A DNA stretch of 64,000 nt from Petrolisthes cinctipes (GCA_033782935.1 JAWQEG010001241.1:1-64000), one strand, 5' to 3'. Shown: positions 13,311 through 25,734, counted from the stretch's first letter. Made by a program: numbers and translations. Notes: generated by a model not told the origin, from the letters alone.

Positions 13311-13651
13311 CTACCTACACACCCATTCTACCACCCACCCACTCACCCATGCATGCACACGTATTGACACTTACCACCCACCCACATATCCATACATACC
13401 CTCTCCCACTCACTCACACGCCCATACAAACCCTCTCTTACACACCTACACGCCCATACAAACTCTCTGCCACCCACCCACACGCCCATACTTAGCCCCA
13501 AACACCCACACACACGCCCTTACATACCCCACCCATACAGATCCCCATCCCCAGGCCAAAACATTCCTTCTTATCCTGAGGAAATGCTTATCTCGTGTTC
13601 TTAACCTTCTTAACCACGCTTCCTCATAAACACTCACACGCTTTCCTTGCA

Positions 13652-13946
<295 letters not shown>

Positions 13947-14399
13947 CACACACACACACACACCATCGTGAGGAAATACCAGGAAAAAACTGCTCAACAG
14001 CCCCATAAATATTTAGAACGTCAACCATTCACGTCACCCACCCCACACAACAACAACAACAACAGTATACACCACCTCGTCATCTCTATGCCGTCCCTTC
14101 CTTCATTCTTCTCATAGTAGGATATATAAAATTATCATTCATGAAAATCCACACATAACCTTTTACGTAATCCTGCTAAGGAACAAATGCAGGCAAGTAA
14201 ACAGTCAGACAGATACACCGACAGACAAGCAAACAAGCATATTATACAAACTTAATTAACCAAAACTATATCCAATCATAACCTATTTTGGGGGGCAGAA
14301 GTAACATGCAAGAATAGAGACATCAGATTAATATTATGTGTATAAAAATAGTACAAATATAACCATGAACATGTGACCAACACACAGAAACACAACATC

Positions 14400-14785
14400 T
14401 CCTCATCCGTCTCATTATACCTCCACCTCCACCACCACCACCAACACCACCACTACCATGCCTCTTTCTTATGCCTCCACCACCACCACCACCACCACCA
14501 CTACCATGCCTCTTTCTTATGCCTCCACCACCACCACCACCACCAACACCACCACTACCATGCCTCTTTCTTATGCCTCCACCACCACCACCACCAACAC
14601 CACCACTACCATGGCTCTTTCTTATGCCTCCTCCACCACCACCAACACCACCACTACCATGCCTCTTTCTTATGCCTCCACCTCCTCCACCACCACCACC
14701 ACTACTACCATGCCTCTTTCTTATGCCTCCACCACCACCACCACCACCACCACTACTACCATGCCTCTTTCTTATGCCTCCTCCA
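14400..14785 (+). repeat. Minisatellite with inner (CCA)n, unit about 48-60 bp
   Basis: About seven units, each CATGCCTCTTTCTTATGCCT followed by a variable (CCA)n block. The length change between units lies in the triplet block. Confidence 0.9.
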
Positions 14786-14838
14786 CGTCTCTTGCTTATA
14801 TTGGACTACTCCCGAGTTTTTTTTCTCCACAGTCCCCG

Positions 14839-14985
14839 TTAAATTAAGAGAGGCGAGGTGTTGTCTGTCTGTCTGTGAGTTAGAGACTATACTGATTCCT
14901 CCAAACTGTGTCGAGGGATGGGACGAACTTTGCTTATTAAGTCTATTTTTGTGCCCCAGATTTGTAGGAAGCGGTAATTAGTGGG
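14839..14985 (+). mobile_element. TTAA hairpin element, degenerate copy
   Basis: TTAA at the left edge, then GATTCCTCCAAACTGTGTC about 55 bp inside. The right inner arm is poorly preserved. Its assignment rests on the left arm. Confidence 0.5.
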
Positions 14986-15246
14986 ACACCCGAGCCTGTC
15001 CCTTTCCTCTCTTTGACTGTTCCCCCTTTTTTTTTTTTTTTTTTTTCCTTCGTACTGGCTAGCCTTCTTTTCTGTTTACTTCTCCCTTGTAAGTAGAGTG
15101 TCTTTCTCTCCTAATACAGTCTTCATATTTTTTTTTATTTTACATCATCAACATCATCATCATCATAATCATCATCATCAATAGCCAGTTCCTAAGTCGC
15201 TACAACATTCAGACTGATTTCCAGGGAGTCTCACATCAGAAAAGTT

Positions 15247-15247
15247 A

Positions 15248-15307
<60 letters not shown>

Positions 15308-15358
15308 TTTCTCCAACCCACTACCACCACACTATACAGTACACACACACACACACAC
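15247..15358 (+). repeat. (CA)n arrays
   Basis: Two (CA)n runs (about 15249-15306 and 15341-15358) flank a short unique spacer. Confidence 0.9.
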
Positions 15359-15599
15359 AAAACATCCTCTCTCTAGTCCCCACTGCTACCTCCCTACAGT
15401 GCCATCTCTCTTTCTCTCTGTACGTCGCTATCGCCTCCGCCTCTGTCAGTTGCTTGGTGAAGTATGACTTTCCTAGTTTTCTGCACCAAGAAAAAACAAA
15501 CCATGAGTAAAGTTAACCTTAACTGCCCTACAGACAGCAACAAGGGCCTCCCAGTTCTCACCTACCTTGCATTAGTCTGTCATCTCTACTTGCAGTCAC

Positions 15600-15930
15600 A
15601 CAGCGAGGTGGGGTGGTGTGGTGTGGTGGGGTGAGATGGGTGGTGTGGTGTTCGGTGTTTGGTGGTGTGGTGTGGTGGGGTGAGGTGTGGGTGTGGAGGT
15701 GTAGAGGGTTATGATGCCTGGGGTGGGGTGAGATTGGGTGGTGGGGTGAGATAGGGATGATGGGGTGAGGTGTGGGTGTGGAGGTGTAGAGGGTTATGAT
15801 GCCTGGGGTGGGGTGAGGTGTGATTGGATGGTGTGGTGACATGTGGGTGTAGTGGTGGAGTAGGGTGAGATATGAGGATGAGGTGTGACTGGGGTGTATG
15901 GGGTGAGGTGGGATTGGAATATAGAGTGTT
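15600..15930 (+). repeat. GT-rich minisatellite
   Basis: Tandem, irregular units rich in GGTGTGGTGGGGTGAG. A longer unit containing GGTGTAGAGGGTTATGATGC occurs twice (about 15696 and 15782). Confidence 0.85.
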
Positions 15931-16439
15931 GTGGGTTGAGTAGGGGAAACGTTGTTGGGACAAAAAAAAAAATGTTTAAAAAAGAACCATTCGACAACAG
16001 TATAATATAATCGTGGTTCGGGATTCAGTGTGGGTTGTTGTTATATGTCACTAATTATCGGACAGAACTAAGGCACTACTCTGGTCTTACACTGAACATC
16101 AATTCATTAAGCTACAAGAACTGACTGAGGTTTATATATAAATTTGTCTTGAAATGTTTAATTGTTTGAGGCAGTAGAGTAACAGATTTAAAATTTGCTC
16201 AATCAAACAACGTCTGTGACCTATTAATTAGTCAACTACTGTGACCTTGATCGTGACCTTGACCATTTCACTGAAGTTATACGAGGTCATCTACAGTAAG
16301 TGTCAACAACACACCAACAGTCATGTTATAAGAATGTTTCAAACCTTATTTATCGTGATGTTTTAATCAGTAACGGGAATAGTATTACTAAAAATCACAT
16401 CATCATCGTTTTGGTCAGGAAGTGCATATGTGTGTGCGT

Positions 16440-16465
16440 GCGTGCATATATATATACGGTATATG

Positions 16466-16528
<63 letters not shown>
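16440..16528 (+). repeat. (TA)n(TG)n compound microsatellite
   Basis: Compound array starting with GCATATATATA and ending in (GT)n. Confidence 0.9.
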
Positions 16529-16785
16529 AAATACGTTCACATGAACAAAGAGAATATCAACATGAGAATACGCACACACGGACGCCTGTTCACAAAGACG
16601 GTAGGGACAAATATAACTTCTGACACACACACACACACACACACACCATCACTTGCCATCCCACGTAGCTACGTACGTAACATTAATAAATACACACATA
16701 CGCACGTACAGTACACGCGCCAATCACATGCACGCACATATTTATATACTACCAAGTCATGTGCATACACAATCTTCTAAATGTA

Positions 16786-16986
16786 CAGTCACCAGCAAAA
16801 GTCCGCAGACATTCACGGATGGCACTGTGTTCTTGATGAAAGCAGACTGATTGATGTGTTTCATTCCATCACTAACATTAAAACAGGACATGCAAGAGAA
16901 TAAAGTCATGTCGAGATAAAGTTTGTTGACATGCAGACGATATTTCACAGATAACACACAAACTATAAAACTTTTGGTCATGACTA
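16786..16986. mobile_element. TA-flanked mariner-like MITE
   Basis: The left end, after TA, is CAGTCACCAGCAAAAGT. The right end is its imperfect inverse (ACTTTTGGTCATGACTA), next to AA. It is about 200 bp, non-autonomous, and has no transposase frame. Confidence 0.55.
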
Positions 16987-17169
16987 AACGCATACTAGTA
17001 AAATTATCATGTAACACGTTTGTAGGTTATATTTATTTTTTGCTGCACTAGTCCAGGCGTTTATATCTCGCCCACTTGAACAGTAAATTTATAGTGAGGT
17101 GAAACATTGTACAGGAATGAGTCACAACAGTAGAGTCAGTCACCGCTCTCAGGCTTTACACATTACGTA

Positions 17170-17217
17170 ACACACACACACACACACACATTTTGCTTTG
17201 ATTCTTTCCTTCAACGT

Positions 17218-17270
<53 letters not shown>

Positions 17271-17295
17271 TTTGCTTTGATTCTTCCCTTCAACG

Positions 17296-17353
<58 letters not shown>
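17170..17353 (+). repeat. (CA)n arrays separated by a duplicated spacer
   Basis: Three (CA)n runs are separated by two near-identical 30-bp spacers (TTTTGCTTTGATTCTTYCCT then TCAACGTTA). The spacer was duplicated along with the array. Confidence 0.92.
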
Positions 17354-17356
<3 letters not shown>

Positions 17357-17688
17357 TCTAGTAAGCATCTCTCACGTAACTAATACCACTGATCTCTTCT
17401 GTGTCAAGAGAGTGGAAGAGAGGCAATGAAGTGTGCTTGAGGGAGCAGGCAGGCAGGCAGGCAGGCAAGCAGGTGTAGAAGGAATGAAAGAAGTGCGAGA
17501 GGGAATATAGCCTAATGCACGAGGGAATGTATGCATGTAAAGTCACACCCAATAGTCCTACATCACATCAAAACATACGACTCGGAAAAAAAATGATGCG
17601 ATATCTGTTAGTCTCTAGTGAGTAAAAGGCGAAATATTGAACTCTGCCCAGAATACAAAACTAAAGAAATAATAATTGGGATTCGAAC

Positions 17689-17837
17689 TTAAAGGGTTAC
17701 TACACTTTTGGTACATCAGAGCTCTTTGATTCCTCCAAACTATTCCAGGAAAACAGGACCAGATTAGCTTGGAATAATTTGGAGGAATCGGTGGTTACTC
17801 CAGATTTACCAACACTGTATACTTCCTTCCCCCTTCA
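17689..17837 (+). mobile_element. TTAA hairpin element
   Basis: TTAAAGGGTTACTACACTTT at the left and a mutated CCCCCTTCA at the right. The inner arms GATTCCTCCAAACTATTCC and TTTGGAGGAATC are inverted. Confidence 0.8.
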
Positions 17838-18133
17838 CGAGAGGAGAGGGGAAGATTGACAACGCTAGGTGGGAATATACAAGACCTTCTATAATTACGA
17901 TACAAGCTTTACATATACGGTATAGAGAGCAAAGTAAACAAACATGAATGATGTCCCTCTCAGCCCATGCTCAATGCAGTCCCATCTCCTCTACTACCAA
18001 TTCTGACACACACACACACACACACACACAGCTTGACTCACACACACATTCGCCAGATCATCCCTCCCCACCCCACACACACACACACTCGCCTACTCGC
18101 CACCACCTTGAATCACGCTCGCATTCGCCAACT

Positions 18134-18166
<33 letters not shown>

Positions 18167-18696
18167 CTAACTCATCATATTATCAGCAATTGCAGGACGA
18201 TGGTTACACCCAACACTCTTCTTTCTGGGAACTCTTTAAACTCATCACTTCATGGGTATCTCTGTCTTCCCTGGCATCCCTTTACACTCCTGGGTTGCCA
18301 CTCTTGTCATTCAGGCTGTCCATTTATTATTAGTTCTGCGTATAACAATCATGTCCTGGTCACATTTATTCCCTTCTCTTTATAATGGTCAGGATATCCT
18401 TAACTTTGGTCTGTTCCTTATTATTATTATTATTGTTGTCCGTAAGTTGCTTTTCATGAGACTATCTTGTTTTCCGAATGCACTCCATCCCATATACCTC
18501 GTCTTATGATTTCCCGCTACTGGACTGGTTTAGTTAGCGTCAACTATACTTGCACCAAGCGTGTGTTTTCCTCATCCCTGTCTGGTATGTCGTCTTCATC
18601 TCTGATTTGTGTATCTGCTATATACCAGATCGTTAAACATTACCTCATTGTACTTTTTGGTCATCTTTACTGCCACCTTTAGATGTCCCTAAGGGC
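17838..18696. other. No gene recognised; (CA)n at about 18006-18165
   Basis: The first 330 bases are AC-rich simple sequence. 18180-18690 has mixed composition, with only short open frames and no family I recognise. An old retroelement is possible, but no motif supports it. Confidence 0.5.
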
Positions 18697-18861
18697 TTTA
18701 GGGGATGGTAGTACCTTTGGCATGACGTTAGAGCACATTGATTTCTCCAAAGTATGTTAAAAGGCAGTAACAGTTAAACAAAAATAATTGTGGCCAGTTG
18801 CTTGGAATAGTAAAAAGAAATAACCTTTTCCAGATTTAACAACGCTGTACTAACTCCTTAA
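18697..18861 (+). mobile_element. TTAA hairpin element, diverged
   Basis: TTTAGGGGATGG at the left and CTCCTTAA at the right. The left inner arm is GATTTCTCCAAAGTATG; the right inner arm is degraded. Confidence 0.65.
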
Positions 18862-19209
18862 TTTTAATTCCTGAATCGTTTATTGCATGCTAACTCTTCT
18901 CACAAATCACTCAGCAGAATAAGGCATTCCCAGTTAGTTTTCACTTCTGTTCCTTCCCATTCCAAATTCTTGAACACATCCACTATAAACAAACAGCAGT
19001 GAAGAGTTTTAGCGAGATTGTGTCACCCTGTCGAACTCCTTTCTTTATTATCGACATTTTCTGGCTCTCGTTGTGTAGCTTTGTGGTGGTTTCTGTGCTT
19101 TCTTTATGGGTTGTTCTGTAGCACTTTTATACACAAGTCTCTTCCCTTGCCAGCCACCATGATCAACCATACATGCACATTGTAGCAACAGGGTACGGTA
19201 CCCATTTAA

Positions 19210-19390
19210 TTAAGGGGACAGTATACTTTTGGTACTGTGAATTGGAGCGCATTGATTCCTCCAAAGTATGACAGGAAACAGGACCAGATGAACAAAATTA
19301 ATAGTGGCGTGTTGTTGCTTGGAATACTTTTGAGGAATCAGTTGCTCAGGATTTACTACCTACCACTGTACTCTCCTACACCCCCTTTAA
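19210..19390 (+). mobile_element. TTAA hairpin element, near-complete
   Basis: This is a clean copy. TTAAGGGGACAGTATACTTT is at the left, then GATTCCTCCAAAGTATG and AGGAAACAGGACCAG. On the other side are TTGCTTGGAATACTTTTGAG and CCCCCTTTAA. Confidence 0.88.
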
Positions 19391-19594
19391 ATCCGTCTAC
19401 ATATGTGTGTGCGGTAAAAAGTCGAGCGAGGACCTTGACTTATCTCACAACAAACCCTATATACGTTCAGGGGTCAGGAATAGAACAAATAAAAACCTGT
19501 CCACTGGGGTGACGAAAATCTCAGAATAAATATAAGTCAGTTCGTTCACCTCACGTCAATTTGAGTAGAGAGATTATTACCGATATCCCAAGGT

Positions 19595-19770
19595 TATTTT
19601 ACATTTTTTTACATACATTTACTTCATACATTTACATACATTAACTTCATATATTTACTTCATACATTTACATACATTAACTTCATACATTTACATACAT
19701 TAACTTCATATATTTACTTCATACATTTACATACATTAACTTCATACATTTACATACATTTACTTCACTT
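19595..19770 (+). repeat. AT-rich minisatellite
   Basis: Units of ACTTCATACATTTACATACA and variants, about eight times, in register with a roughly 30-bp higher-order unit. Confidence 0.85.
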
Positions 19771-19928
19771 CTTTTGCTTAACTTTTCCATGTTTATACAG
19801 CCTCGGTCAGCAGGTCTTAACCATCCATCATTCTGAAGTCATAACAAGAGCGAAGGTGTAGTGAAAGGTTTTATGCCGTGGAATATACTTTACGTCAGAG
19901 TGAAGCCTCCAGGTAATTATTCAATGCA

Positions 19929-19930
<2 letters not shown>

Positions 19931-20022
<92 letters not shown>
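19931..20022 (+). repeat. (CT)n(GT)n compound microsatellite
   Basis: About 60 bp of CT followed by about 30 bp of GT. Confidence 0.95.
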
Positions 20023-20026
<4 letters not shown>

Positions 20027-20519
20027 GGCCGACACTCCCCGTACGTGCATGGTGAGCAGTACCATGTAAGCCGTACTTATGATAACGAGAGGAGGCGTAA
20101 ATTGGCCCGGTGCCACTAGAGGACCTCACACTCACACACACACACACACACACACACATAGAGTAACCAATAGGCGCCCCAGCGAGGTAGAGGGCCGCCC
20201 TATTGGTACACAGGCTGTTGTCGTCACAGCACTGAGTATGAGCTGCCAGGGTAGGCTATAAGGCCATATAGCTCACGTGTGTGTGTGTATATCGTGAAAA
20301 GACCAAAAGTAGTTACATCGTTCTGTCCGATATTTATTGACGGAAACCAAACCACACCGAAAGTTAGGCCACAGATAGAAAACGATGTCGATTGGTTTGT
20401 TATGTAGGCCTACTAGATGTTTGCACCAAATTTTCTGGATTCTACTTTTTGTTTTTCACTCTACAGCAAAAATCGGGTATCACATACGAACACACTTTCT
20501 TCTCCGACCTCAGACCAGT

Positions 20520-20670
20520 TTAAGAGGGCAGGCTTCTTTCGGTAAAATTGGAGAGTCACTGATTCCTCCAAACTGTGCTACGAAATATAATCCTCACTCA
20601 TTTGCTGAGATACAACTCTGTCCCCTGGCATTATTTGGAGGAATTATAGTTACGCTGCAGTTTGCCCTCA
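20520..20670 (+). mobile_element. TTAA hairpin element
   Basis: TTAAGAGGGCAGG at the left edge. Inner arms are GATTCCTCCAAACTGTGC and ATTATTTGGAGGAATTA. The right end is CCCTCACG. Confidence 0.7.
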
Positions 20671-21044
20671 CGAGAAGATTACCGACTTAATACTTCCTCC
20701 TTCCTGACTTCAGAGGATTGGAGAATGAAGGGTCGATAATGGAAGATGAGGGACGAAGGAAATATGTTGGTGAGAGATTCGGCGTTATGATTAAGATTCG
20801 CCCCCTGAAGGAAAGTGTCGTAAATCTCCATCACATCACTGCAACACACACACACACACACACACACACCTGTCCTCACCTGCCAGAATGTATGTGTAGC
20901 AAGCTGTAAACAAATGTACACACCAGCACACATCCTCTCACACCTGTATAAAGCTGCACACACCTGGCTTTGTAAACACTCCTTCCCAAACCTTCCTTCC
21001 CTTCCTCCCTCCTTCCTTCCCTTCCTCCCATGCACATCTTCTAC

Positions 21045-21185
21045 CACCGCCATCACCACCACCACCATTATTACCACCACCACCACCACCACCACTACCA
21101 CAACAACAACAACCATCATCACCACCATTATCACCACTACTACTACTACCACCATCACTATCGTTACAACAATCACCACCTACGT
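21045..21185 (+). repeat. (CAC)n-type trinucleotide array
   Basis: Irregular CAC/CAT/TAC triplets. Both strands are open but simple, so there is no coding claim. Confidence 0.9.
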
Positions 21186-21522
21186 CCTGCCGTCATTCCA
21201 ACTGGACCATCTATGCACCTCAGTACCCATTCCTCATCCACTCTTCTTCACACACACACACACACAAGTTGACAGCTTCGGAGACCATGAAAGCAAATAT
21301 ATTTCTCACTCAGAGGTAATCAACAACTTCAACGGGATCATGACGTCGATAAACAAAATCGTTTAATTCGCCCCATGATAAATGTCTGCAAGTGTTTATA
21401 CTCGTATATACTACAGTATAATTATGTTTATGGAACGCATTATAATACTTTACTTGATTGCACTTAAAGCTACATCAGTTTATAATGGATTAAGAATACA
21501 CATAACCATGAATGAAGCAAAT

Positions 21523-21523
<1 letters not shown>

Positions 21524-21557
<34 letters not shown>
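21524..21557 (+). repeat. Poly-A tract
   Basis: About 33 adenines. No retroelement body or target duplication could be tied to it. Confidence 0.85.
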
Positions 21558-21558
<1 letters not shown>

Positions 21559-22385
21559 TAATTTCAGAAAGATGTACATCAAGATGGCCCAAGACGAGCC
21601 GAAACATTATTGATTGTACAGTACCTTTCGTAACGTATGTGGACTCTTCTTACCATTTACAACAGCGATTTAGTCATTCTACAACTATAATGCCTTTCCT
21701 CAAGTAAAATTTACCAGAACGTAACAACTGGTTTATACTAGTAGGCTACGGTTGGCCAGTTATTTCCGGTACATACATACCTGGTTCCTTGTCATATTGG
21801 TACGATTGGCCAGTTGGTCCTTCTGGTCCTTGGAGGGGTATGGGTGTGTGAAGTGTGTGACGAACCAACGCCCCAACTGGTAACTCCTTGCCTTTAGGAA
21901 CACACGACTCCTCCTCTCCCTCGTCAGCAGGAACTGTCTGAAGGAGAGAGGAAGGTGGGTCAACGGAACTGTGGTTATTGTACACTAGGACCCAAGTATT
22001 TATTGTACAGTTGGACACATGAATGGGTGGTACAGCCCAAGTGAAAGATGGTCAATTTCTCCCAATATCAAGTTCCTTAGTGCCAAATAGGAGACATCAG
22101 GGGAAGAAGTCAGTATTGAGGATGGTAATAAAAAGCAAGTACCTGATAATAGACACTGGTTACTCAAATGGGACAAGTATCTTTCACCTGGGCTGTACAC
22201 CCATTCATGTGTCCAACTGTACATTCCCGTGTAAATCAATATAAGCAAAATACTCCACTCCCCCTTCAGTAGGAACTGTCTGAAGGAAGGAGGAGGATGT
22301 AACAGAACTGTGGTCTTTTATTTGTAGACTATGACCCAAATCATTAATTGCACATTGACGTGTATATAAATATGAGAAAATTACA

Positions 22386-22456
22386 CCACATTCGGGAGTC
22401 GAACCTTAGAGCAGTGATTGTGAGACAAGGGACCTATACCTATTTGACCATACCAT
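22386..22456 (-). ncRNA. tRNA-derived sequence (SINE head or tRNA relic)
   Basis: Read on the minus strand, it has an A-box-like TGGTCAAATAGG (22450-22439). About 35 bases downstream is a perfect B-box, GGTTCGACTCCC (22405-22394). The middle reads CTTGTCTCACAATCACTG, like a decayed anticodon arm. The 5' and 3' acceptor strands do not pair convincingly, so a functional tRNA is unlikely. A tRNA-derived SINE promoter is the better reading. Confidence 0.5.
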
Positions 22457-22711
22457 CTTAGGTTCTGTTAGATTTGGTTATAGGGTATTATTGTATGTTA
22501 GTGTTAGGTTAGGGCATATCAGATTCGGTTAAACCTAGTTAGAATAGAAAAGGTTAGATTTAAGCAAAGTACCTCTAGGTTAGGTCAGATTATGAGTTTA
22601 GGATATAATACACGATGTCAGAGTATAGTACAGGATAGCCTAAGTTACACAATGATGTCAGGTTAGAAAAAATATACTTGATGTGTTATTGTTGTTGTTT
22701 GACCTGACGTA

Positions 22712-22964
22712 CAGTTGGGGAACAAAGTATCTGGACACCGTTGACGGCTTCTGGTAGCAATGTCAGTGATAAACACGTTAGTAATAGACTAAATTTATTC
22801 ATTACTACATAACGATAACTGATATTGGGTGTCGTCAACCAACCACAGACAGTGAAATAAAAGTTATCCTTTAATTCATAAACAGTTTCTCTCATTGATG
22901 TGTTTACTTTGGTGGATGTTGCCAGAAGTCGCCAAAAGTGTTCAGATACATTATTCCCCAACTG
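22712..22964. mobile_element. TA-flanked mariner-like MITE with long TIRs
   Basis: TA target on both sides. The left end is CAGTTGGGGAACAAAGTATC and continues as an inverted match of about 50 bp to the right end (ATTATTCCCCAACTG). The 253-bp interior has no transposase. A fragment of the same family lies at about 24735-24800. Confidence 0.88.
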
Positions 22965-23632
22965 TACATAACTCTACCTCTGTCCCTTCCCTCGGTCATA
23001 CACACACACACACACACATACACACACACATGTTGAAAGATGCGACCCAATCACCGTAGACTAAAATATTGAGAGAGACTAAAGGAAAGTAGATTTTTCT
23101 ATATGATGGTGGTAAAGAATAGGTGAATAAATAATTAAATAAGTAACTAAAACACAGCAAAAAAAAATAACATGACGTAAATATAAACTTAGAGGAAGGC
23201 AGGGTCACGAAATTAACCTGATATATAAAAAACTAACCATATTGCATCATACATAATTATACATTCCATTTTCTTATTCACTATTCCCACTAACACACTT
23301 CCAATCATCCTATATTGACAATAATAAAAATAAATAAATAGAAAGGTTTAAACGCCTTTTGTCTGGCTTTATTTATTTTACTTTTATTTATCTATTTTTT
23401 TATTATAATTATTTTTGAGAGAGATATCTTACTTTATCACTTGGTCTACATCAGAAACATTAAGGTGGACCTCTGTGTATCTCAGTGACCCTTCATACAT
23501 ATTCCACGAAACCTTTGTGAAAGAAACTCATCCTTCTAAGAAATGATGGGACAGAACTGAGCTTGTGTTATTATTCACTCACACAACCATTTAATTTTAT
23601 GGCAAACTGTTAGGTATTGTGTATAATTATGC

Positions 23633-23635
<3 letters not shown>

Positions 23636-23673
<38 letters not shown>

Positions 23674-23700
23674 ATAATAATAATAATAATAATAATAATC
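23636..23700 (+). repeat. Poly-A followed by (TAA)n
   Basis: About 35 A then (ATA)n. Simple sequence. Confidence 0.9.
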
Positions 23701-23898
23701 GTAGTTCTGCGCATGAAATTGATGATGTGAGATAAACGTTTTACATTCAGTGCAACAGCAAGATTTATATTATTAATTGCGTCATCAGTGTCACTTCTCA
23801 CAGATGACCCTCCGCGATCCACTTTTCACTTCCTTTATTTACAATGGTTTCTTCACAATTGATATAAAATCGTTGCTAGTTAGCCTCATCGTGATACA

Positions 23899-24039
23899 AT
23901 TGAGGTGGTAATACACTTTTGGTACATTAAAGAGTGTCTTGATTCCTGCTATGTATATGCCAGGAAACAGGACCAGATTAGCAAAGTTACTCTACATCAG
24001 AATTATTAGGGAGGGGAGGGCACACTACTTCAAAATTGG

Positions 24040-24115
<76 letters not shown>

Positions 24116-24141
24116 AGAATCAGAAACCAGCTAAATGACCA

Positions 24142-24236
<95 letters not shown>

Positions 24237-24260
24237 AATAAGAAAACAGCTAAATGACCA

Positions 24261-24325
<65 letters not shown>

Positions 24326-24349
24326 AATAAGAAAACAGCTAAATAACCA

Positions 24350-24421
<72 letters not shown>

Positions 24422-24505
24422 TCAGAAACCAGCTAAATGACCAGATGAGAGAGAGAGAGAGCAGTTGTCCTAGATTTATCAACACTGTACTGTATACCCC
24501 CTTAA
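23899..24505 (+). mobile_element. TTAA hairpin element invaded by (GA)n arrays
   Basis: The left half (TGGTAATACACTTTTGGTAC, GATTCCTGCTATG, CCAGGAAACAGGACCAG) begins at 23899. The right half (TTATCAACACTGTACTG, CCCCCTTAA) ends at 24505. The middle, about 24043-24460, is four (GA)n arrays. They are separated by a repeated 35-40 bp spacer, AATAAGAAAACAGCTAAATG plus ACCAGAT. Confidence 0.8.
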
Positions 24506-24734
24506 TTAAACAAACAATAAACTGAATTTCCCTCCTTTTCTTCTGCTGTCCCTCCTCTCTGTCTCCTCTTCTCCCTCCGTTTGTCTGTCTGACTTAATTG
24601 ATATATTCCTTTTTTTCTACTTTACATCATCATTGCTAAGACGAAGTGTTAATTAGGGTACCTGTTTTTACGTCGATCATTCACAGACTACGACACAAAC
24701 GTTACATTTCCATTCTGTAAATCTATATCTACAA

Positions 24735-24800
24735 ATCTGTGACGTGTTTTGTTCTTGGGGTAAAGTTGCAGAAGTTGCCAAAGGTGTCCAGATAATAAAA
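24735..24800 (+). mobile_element. Fragment of the 22.7-kb MITE family
   Basis: TTGCAGAAGTTGCCAAAGGT and GTCCAGATA match the inner TIR of the element at 22712-22964. The outer end is lost. Confidence 0.5.
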
Positions 24801-24915
24801 ATGTCCTCCAAAATTCAAGTATGTATAGTATTAATTTCGTGTCAGCGGGTAGGTTATGTGTGTTTACGCTGAACTGAATCAAATCTTCGTCAAGTAGCCT
24901 ATAGTATCGTATGGT

Positions 24916-25088
24916 TTAAGGGGGTACCGGTAGCCTATATACACTTTTGGTACAATGAGAGCTTATTCCTCCAAAGTATGCCACGAAAAAGGACCAGATG
25001 AACAAAAATAATGGTGCCTTGTTGCTTGGAGTAGTTTGGAGGATTTAGTTGCTCCAGACTTACACCAACAAATGTATCTCCCCATTAA
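24916..25088 (+). mobile_element. TTAA hairpin element, train copy 1
   Basis: TTAAGGGGGTACCGG at the left; the shared TTAA at 25085-25088 is the right end. Inner arms are TATTCCTCCAAAGTATGCCA and AGTTTGGAGGA. Confidence 0.82.
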
Positions 25089-25239
25089 GGATCCTATTAT
25101 CATGTATGGGAATTGGAGGCTTCTGATTCCTCCTGACCATGCCACGAAACAAGCTCCTTCCCTATAGGTGGTGTTTCGTGGCAATATTTGAAGGACTCGT
25201 TTACCTCCAATTTTCTGACTACATCACAGGGTCCCTTAA
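25085..25239 (+). mobile_element. TTAA hairpin element, train copy 2 (second subfamily)
   Basis: This copy belongs to a second subfamily. Its inner part is GATTCCTCCTGACCATGCCA, then CGAAACAAGCTCCTTCC. The right side is AATTTTCTGACTACATCACA followed by GGGTCCCTTAA. Confidence 0.85.
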
Positions 25240-25396
25240 GGTGGTAATTCTTTTTTGTTACATTGGAGTGCCTTGATTCCTCCAAAGTATGCTAGGAAAC
25301 AGGACCAGAAGGGCAAAAATAATGGTGTTCTGTTGCTTGGAATAGTTTGGAGGATTCGGTTACTCCAGATTTACCAACACAAAACTTCCCCCTTAA
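25236..25396 (+). mobile_element. TTAA hairpin element, train copy 3
   Basis: It shares TTAA with its left neighbour. Inner arms are GATTCCTCCAAAGTATGC and TAGTTTGGAGGATTC. The right end is CCCCCTTAA at 25393-25396. Confidence 0.85.
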
Positions 25397-25550
25397 CTCG
25401 AATTGGATAAGAACCCTGTGATGTGTAAACAGAAATTTGAAGGTTAATTAATGAGTCCTTCAAACATTGCCAGGAAACACCGCCCATATTGAGGGAGTTT
25501 GTTTCGTTGCACACTCAGGAGGAATCAGAATCTTTCATTTCACTTACACG
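25393..25550 (+). mobile_element. TTAA hairpin element, train copy 4, diverged
   Basis: It starts at the TTAA of copy 3. ACCCTGTGATG, ATTGCCAGGAAACA and GGAGGAATCAGA show the second subfamily. The right terminus is lost. Confidence 0.6.
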
Positions 25551-25734
25551 AAACATTAGAAAAACTAACGCATTTTCTCATTCTTCTCCGGCGGCATATA
25601 ACCTAGGTGTTTTTGCATGTCACTTTCTCACTTCCTCTGCCTTTTCTTGATTCGTCCGCCCCGCCAAGCCAGCCTCTGTGATTGTGAATGACCTCAACAC
25701 TATATTATACTGTACGGGTTAACTGGTTCTAGCT

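Noticed and set aside
16757..17017. 86-codon minus frame (also 22686-22961)
   Set aside because: Both lie across TA-flanked MITEs and end in their terminal repeats.
17676..17695. B-box-like GTTCGAATCCC on the minus strand
   Set aside because: No A-box at tRNA distance; the place it should occupy is a TTAA hairpin element.
18180..19130. Possible retrotransposon remnant
   Set aside because: Composition resembles old coding sequence, but I could find no RT or endonuclease motif in any frame.
22440..22580. Possible interstitial telomere (TTAGG-like words)
   Set aside because: GGTTAG words are scattered and irregular, with no tandem TTAGG run.
25100..25285. Two similar small proteins sharing GPCDVVRKLE (25100-25285 and 33733-34017, minus strand)
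   Set aside because: Both lie inside second-subfamily hairpin elements. Their similarity is that of the transposon DNA, not of a gene family.
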